A DNA stretch of 64,000 nucleotides from Tubiluchus corallicola (taxonomy: Eukaryota; Priapulida; Priapulimorpha; Priapulimorphida; Tubiluchidae): assembly GCA_030141605.1 (NCBI GenBank), contig JAQGDQ010000539.1, positions 62,001 to 126,000 on the forward strand, in the 5' to 3' direction. The stretch's first letter is position 1; each line of letters begins with the position of its first letter. Below, piece by piece: positions 60,130 to 64,000 of this stretch. The notes beneath the pieces are model-generated. The model was not told the origin of the DNA. It ran no database searches and saw only the letters and a list, made by a program, of their open reading frames with translations. A program made the translations under genes and the position numbers.

Positions 60130-60499
60130 ATGTATTAAACACCTCGCTGACAGGTTTTCTCACTATAATGTGTAATCCAGCATCCTTGTTACAGGCATGT
60201 TCCAATTAGCATGATGATTAAATTTCAATGGACGATGTTGATAGTGTCTATCTAATTTTGATTTAAATGAATTTACAGATGTTGGTGTTCTCACATCACA
60301 GGGCAATCTACTCTAGATCTCTAGCATGGTACAAGAAAAATAGTCGTATTTGTCAGTTTTGTGCGCAGTTCTTGATTTATGAAGAATAGGCCTGATCTTG
60401 CTGTGCGATGTACTTCTAATTTAACAGGACAATCATTATCACAGCTGTAAACTCCAGACACGTATTTGTCCAGTTCTGCCGGAATGCCAATTTTACCAA

Positions 60500-61090
60500 T
60501 TTATCTAGCAAGATGCTTCTAGGTACTTCATCGAAAGCCTTTTCAAGGTCTATAAAGGCAATATAAAGTTTAATTTTCAGCTTCTGTGCATTTGAGATAA
60601 TTAACAGTAGGGTAAAGACCTGGTCGACACATGACCTGCTTTTTTTAATTTTTGAAGGCTGTTTGTTCGCCTCGGTTGGGAAGCCGTAACTTCAGGCGAT
60701 TTGTAATAATCCTGTCGTAGATGCTTACTAGTAGTGACAACATTTGTATGCCTCTGTAATTTTTAGGCAGCGATAGATCACCCTTTTTTCGTAGGGCTGT
60801 GAGGAAAGAAAAGTTGTATTTAGTGGGTACTTCATATAAAAGATTAGGTTTATTAAAACTAACAGTATTGGCTACAGCACATGATATGAACTTTTTAGTA
60901 TGCTTACAGAAAAATTAAAACCACCTTTTTTCATTTTGTTCACTTCGTTGTCCATTTCAATTAATGTAATTGGATCATTTAGGACAGGGTAGTACGGAAA
61001 AGTATTGTTCTGCACCAAATCAACAACTGAGTCTGCTTCTTTTAATGAGTATAGTTTACAGTAAAGTGATCAGCATGTTCAGCAGCACTT
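60500..61090 (-). mobile_element. RTE-like RT fragment inside LINE-C
   Basis: On the - strand the RT amino half reads NDPITLIEMDNEVNKMKK, LRKKGDLSLPKNYRGIQML, IYDRIITNRLKLRLPNRGEQ and IAFIDLEKAFDEVPRSILLD, with stops and shifts. KKGD-NYRGI and the RIL-NRL segment are typical of RTE-type reverse transcriptases and differ from the surrounding CR1-like protein. Confidence 0.65.
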
Positions 61091-62138
61091 GGGCCGTTTG
61101 CAGATTTTATCTGCTTCATCTCACCCGACTAATTAATTGTTTCCCATAGGGCTTTATCTCCGTAATATCTAGCCACTTACAACCTTACACTTGTTGGGAT
61201 GGAACTGCATACCATTTTCAACAGCCCAGTCGTAGAGCCCTTTTAGTTCCAATTGAAGATCATTGAAGATAGTAAAGGAATTAGATTCAGACCAGATTTT
61301 CCTGTCGTAAGAGAATTGCTCACACAACTACCATAAACACGGGCCTAATATCGAACCTTGCGGTACACCACTAGTCATCAAGGACTCAGTCGATTTATAA
61401 CCATCAACACATGTGCATTATCTTCTATTTTCTAAGAAGTTAACTATCCACTGTAAAACTGAACCAGTTATACTATAATTTTTATGTTTCGTAAATAGAA
61501 AGTGATGAGGTACAACATTAAATGCCTTTTTCAGGTCCAGCAATATATCAAAAGACTTATTAGCATCTTTTAACTAAAACCACGCATCGTAACATTATAA
61601 CAGTTGGGTAACCCATGTTGTTCTTCACAAATAATGTTGTATCTTATCAGATGGTTCATTATATGCTTCCACATGATTTTTTCTGTCACCTTATTAATTG
61701 TATTTAGTAAGCTAACTGGCCTGTAGTTCTATGGATCTGACTTGTCCCCTTTTTTTATGAATGGGAGTAACCTGTGCCACCTTTCATTGTCCAGGTAACT
61801 GACAATCAGCAAAAGGCCTATCCAGTAAGGTGTATATAGGCTTGAAAAGCATAGTTCCACATTCATTTAAAATACGTGGATGGTAACTATCTGGAACACA
61901 TTTGTTTACATTGAGATTTTGCAAGTCATGAAGCACCTCTTCTTCAGTTATGCAAACATTGTTGATATCAGGATATTGTTGCACTGTAGTTACTTCATAG
62001 TCAGGAGCATTGGGACTGAATACACTAATGAAAAAAGTCATTCAAAATTTGTGCCGTCCCTTCTGAATCAGAGACAAAAATACCTTGGGAATTCTTCAGT
62101 GAATGAATCCTAGACGTTGTCTTCCGAAGTGCATTGAT

Positions 62139-63254
62139 ATACACATAACATACACATACACAATACACAAAACACATAACATACAAATTAAGTCGAATTA
62201 CTGGAATAATTTTAAAAGTAAGGCACTACGTTGACCAATATATTCTGAAACTTCTATATAATTCGTTAGTTTTCCCTTATTTACAATATTCCATCTTAAC
62301 ATGGGGTACAGCTTTTGCATCAACTCAAAAATTAATACAGACACAACAAAACAAAATAGTAAAATTAATAACTTTTGCTCGCAAATATGATCATGCTACA
62401 CCATCGTTCGTAAAATTAAAAATTTTAAAAGTAAGAGATATTTACAATCTTGAGTTGTTCAAATTTATGTATAAATTCAATGCTGGTTTATTACCCGAAC
62501 TTTTTAGAGAATATTTCACTAATGTTTCTGATATACATTCCTACTCCACAAGAGCTGCTTCTAATGAACAGTATTTTGTGGAGAGATTTTTTTACCCGAC
62601 ATGGTTTCAATAGCTTAAAATCACGAGGAGTTAAATTATGGAACTCGTTGCCAAAAGATACCTTTGGCGGTAGCTTATTTTCTGCTTCCAAAAAATACAC
62701 AAAATTCTTACTAAATGAATATACCTGTAATACATAACTTGTAAGACTAATAAGCAAGCTATCAAGTGTGTTTTTTTCTTCTCATCTCCTAAGTAATTGT
62801 TGCTCTTTCTTATACTTACTTTTTCTCTTAAATTTTCTATATTACACTTTTTTTGATACTTATTTTATCTCTCCATACAGTCAAAATCCCCTGTCAATAA
62901 GGCCCCTATATGAAAATATATATAATAATCATAATTACTTGTATTGTTTTGTTTAGATTTTGGTGTCATCTAACTTTATTATTTTTTGTTTTCACTTATA
63001 CTGTTTTCATTTATACTTTGTTTTCATTTATACTGTTTATTATTATTATTTCTTTTCCTATTTGATTTTGTTATCCGCAGTCTCACCATTTACTTTTAAT
63101 ATACTAATTTAATTATTAGACAGGGCAGGAGACTAGATGACCCTATGGTCCTTCCCTGCCCTGCTCCACTACTATAATTAAGTAATAACTAAAAAAACTT
63201 GTCATGTCAAACAAATGGAGAAAATAAATGTTCTATGTCTATGTCTATGTCTAT
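62139..63254 (+). mobile_element. 5'-truncated LINE tail inserted into LINE-C
   Basis: The + strand codes the end of a LINE RT protein (LKVRDIYNLELFKFMYKFNA, then SRGVKLWNSLPKDTFGGSLF) followed by an AT-rich 3' UTR and a terminal ATGTCT hexamer run (about 63231-63254). LINE-C reads cleanly across when this block is removed: FWQY on one side joins INALRK on the other. A short TATA target duplication flanks it. Confidence 0.82.
63231..63254 (+). repeat. (ATGTCT)n 3' terminal repeat of the inserted LINE
   Basis: Tandem ATGTCT hexamers mark the 3' end of the inserted + strand LINE, as seen in LINEs that end in short tandem repeats rather than poly(A). Confidence 0.8.
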
Positions 63255-64000
63255 ACTGCCAGAATGCCTTAGCATTACTCTTGCAGTTACTTGCTAGTTT
63301 GCGTTCATGGCTTTTTCTGGCACCAGTTATAAGATTTCTCACCACGTTACACCTGGCAGCATACCGATCATAAGAAAGTTTTGTTCTTCGTCTTTTCCAG
63401 TCAAAAACAACTTTTCATTCTCCTTTACATGGTCAAGCAACTGCTTCGTTAACAAGGAAGCCGACATCGACTTCTTATTACAAGAACTTGGATAGAAACT
63501 AGGCACATATTCATCAACAACTGACATGTGCAGATTATGAAATTTTGTCCACATATCATCAAGAGTAAGATTACTATTTAAAACATTAATCCAATCAACT
63601 TGGCTAAATGCATTACACATATTGCTTAAATTAACTTTGTTTAAACACATTTTCTTCTGAGGTAAAATTTTGACTGGAAATACATTTACATTCAAGCTAA
63701 AATGCAGACATACATAGTCACTATTACTTAGAGGTGAACTAGGTCTCAAATTTTTTACCAAATCATTTTGTTCAGTAAAAACTAGATCAAGTAAAGATGG
63801 TTCATTGCCAACGCGATAGCGTGTTGCAATAACAAGTTCAACTCAAAGCATTTTAAAAACTCATTTCAACAGCATTATTGGAGAACTCCAATTGCCAATC
63901 AATTCCTGGTAAATTAAAGTCACCCATTATACAGATATTTGATTTCTTTGATTCACACACATATGAAATCAATTTACTAAGATTAGTATTACTAAGATAA

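Larger units (their letters stand above)
60130..64000 (-). mobile_element. dead CR1/Jockey-like LINE, LINE-C, running off the right edge
   Basis: On the - strand, from right: the end of an endonuclease (ICIMGDFNLPGIDWQLEFSN near 63.9 kb), the EN-RT linker (63761-63339, with NSDYVCLHFSL), then after an interruption INALRKTTSRIHSLKNSQG (about 62.13 kb). RT follows (62041-61784, with YHPRILNECG), then LDLKKAF, TSGVPQGSILGP near 61.36 kb and GMQFHPNKCKV near 61.2 kb. The 3' end is at 60.48-60.13 kb (RLPCDVRTPTSVNSFKSKLD). The segment that should carry the catalytic YADD box, between SILGP and the KC-V motif, is missing, and frameshifts occur (one near 62.03 kb). It is interrupted by an RTE-like fragment and by a + strand LINE tail. 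Confidence 0.82.

Overview
This is a 64 kb window of animal nuclear DNA. It is AT-rich, its genes are split by long GT-AG introns, and it is crowded with non-LTR retrotransposon relics, SINEs and microsatellites. The genes point to an invertebrate. One encodes a peptide-amidating lyase as a stand-alone enzyme, and another encodes a hedgehog co-receptor of the Ihog type (four Ig, two FN3 domains), an arrangement best known from protostomes. I cannot name the species or phylum from the sequence alone.

There are three convincing host genes, all on the + strand. (1) A secreted monofunctional PAL (peptidyl-alpha-hydroxyglycine alpha-amidating lyase) spans 1427-30301 in seven coding exons. Every junction joins in frame and gives 365 residues. 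(2) An intronless coding region for an Ihog/Boi/CDON-family receptor (9875-12430, 851 residues) lies wholly inside the 21 kb fourth intron of the PAL gene, on the same strand. (3) A cytosolic-type aspartate aminotransferase (GOT1-like) spans 43007-58161 in nine coding exons. All junctions join in frame and give 412 residues with a full set of PLP and substrate residues. The three genes do not form a pathway: PAL completes neuropeptide alpha-amidation, Ihog receives Hedgehog, and GOT1 links amino acid and carbon metabolism.

Layout. 1-1.4 kb: PAL 5' flank with a CRE-containing hairpin. 1.4-6.4 kb: PAL exons 1-4 with large microsatellites. 6.4-27.7 kb: PAL intron 4, holding a foldback-like element (copy A), the Ihog gene, a second foldback-like copy in the opposite orientation (copy B), and a recent 1.6 kb duplication whose second copy carries an extra 1.3 kb insertion. 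Two 5S-rRNA-derived SINE-like segments also lie here. 27.7-30.3 kb: PAL exons 5-7. 30.3-43 kb: gene-free DNA with degenerate tandem repeats, two dead LINE copies on the - strand and a LINE tail on the + strand. 43-59.4 kb: the GOT1 gene, with an old repeat-rich block in its 6 kb intron 6. 60.1-64 kb: a nested pile of LINEs, with a + strand LINE tail inserted into a - strand CR1-like element that also carries an RTE-like fragment.

I found no convincing new multi-gene system. The most interesting items are the nested intronless Ihog gene with its uORF-rich leader, the two foldback-like elements with tandem-repeat arms, the 5S-derived SINE pair, and the duplicated segment with two tRNA-like heads in inverted orientation.
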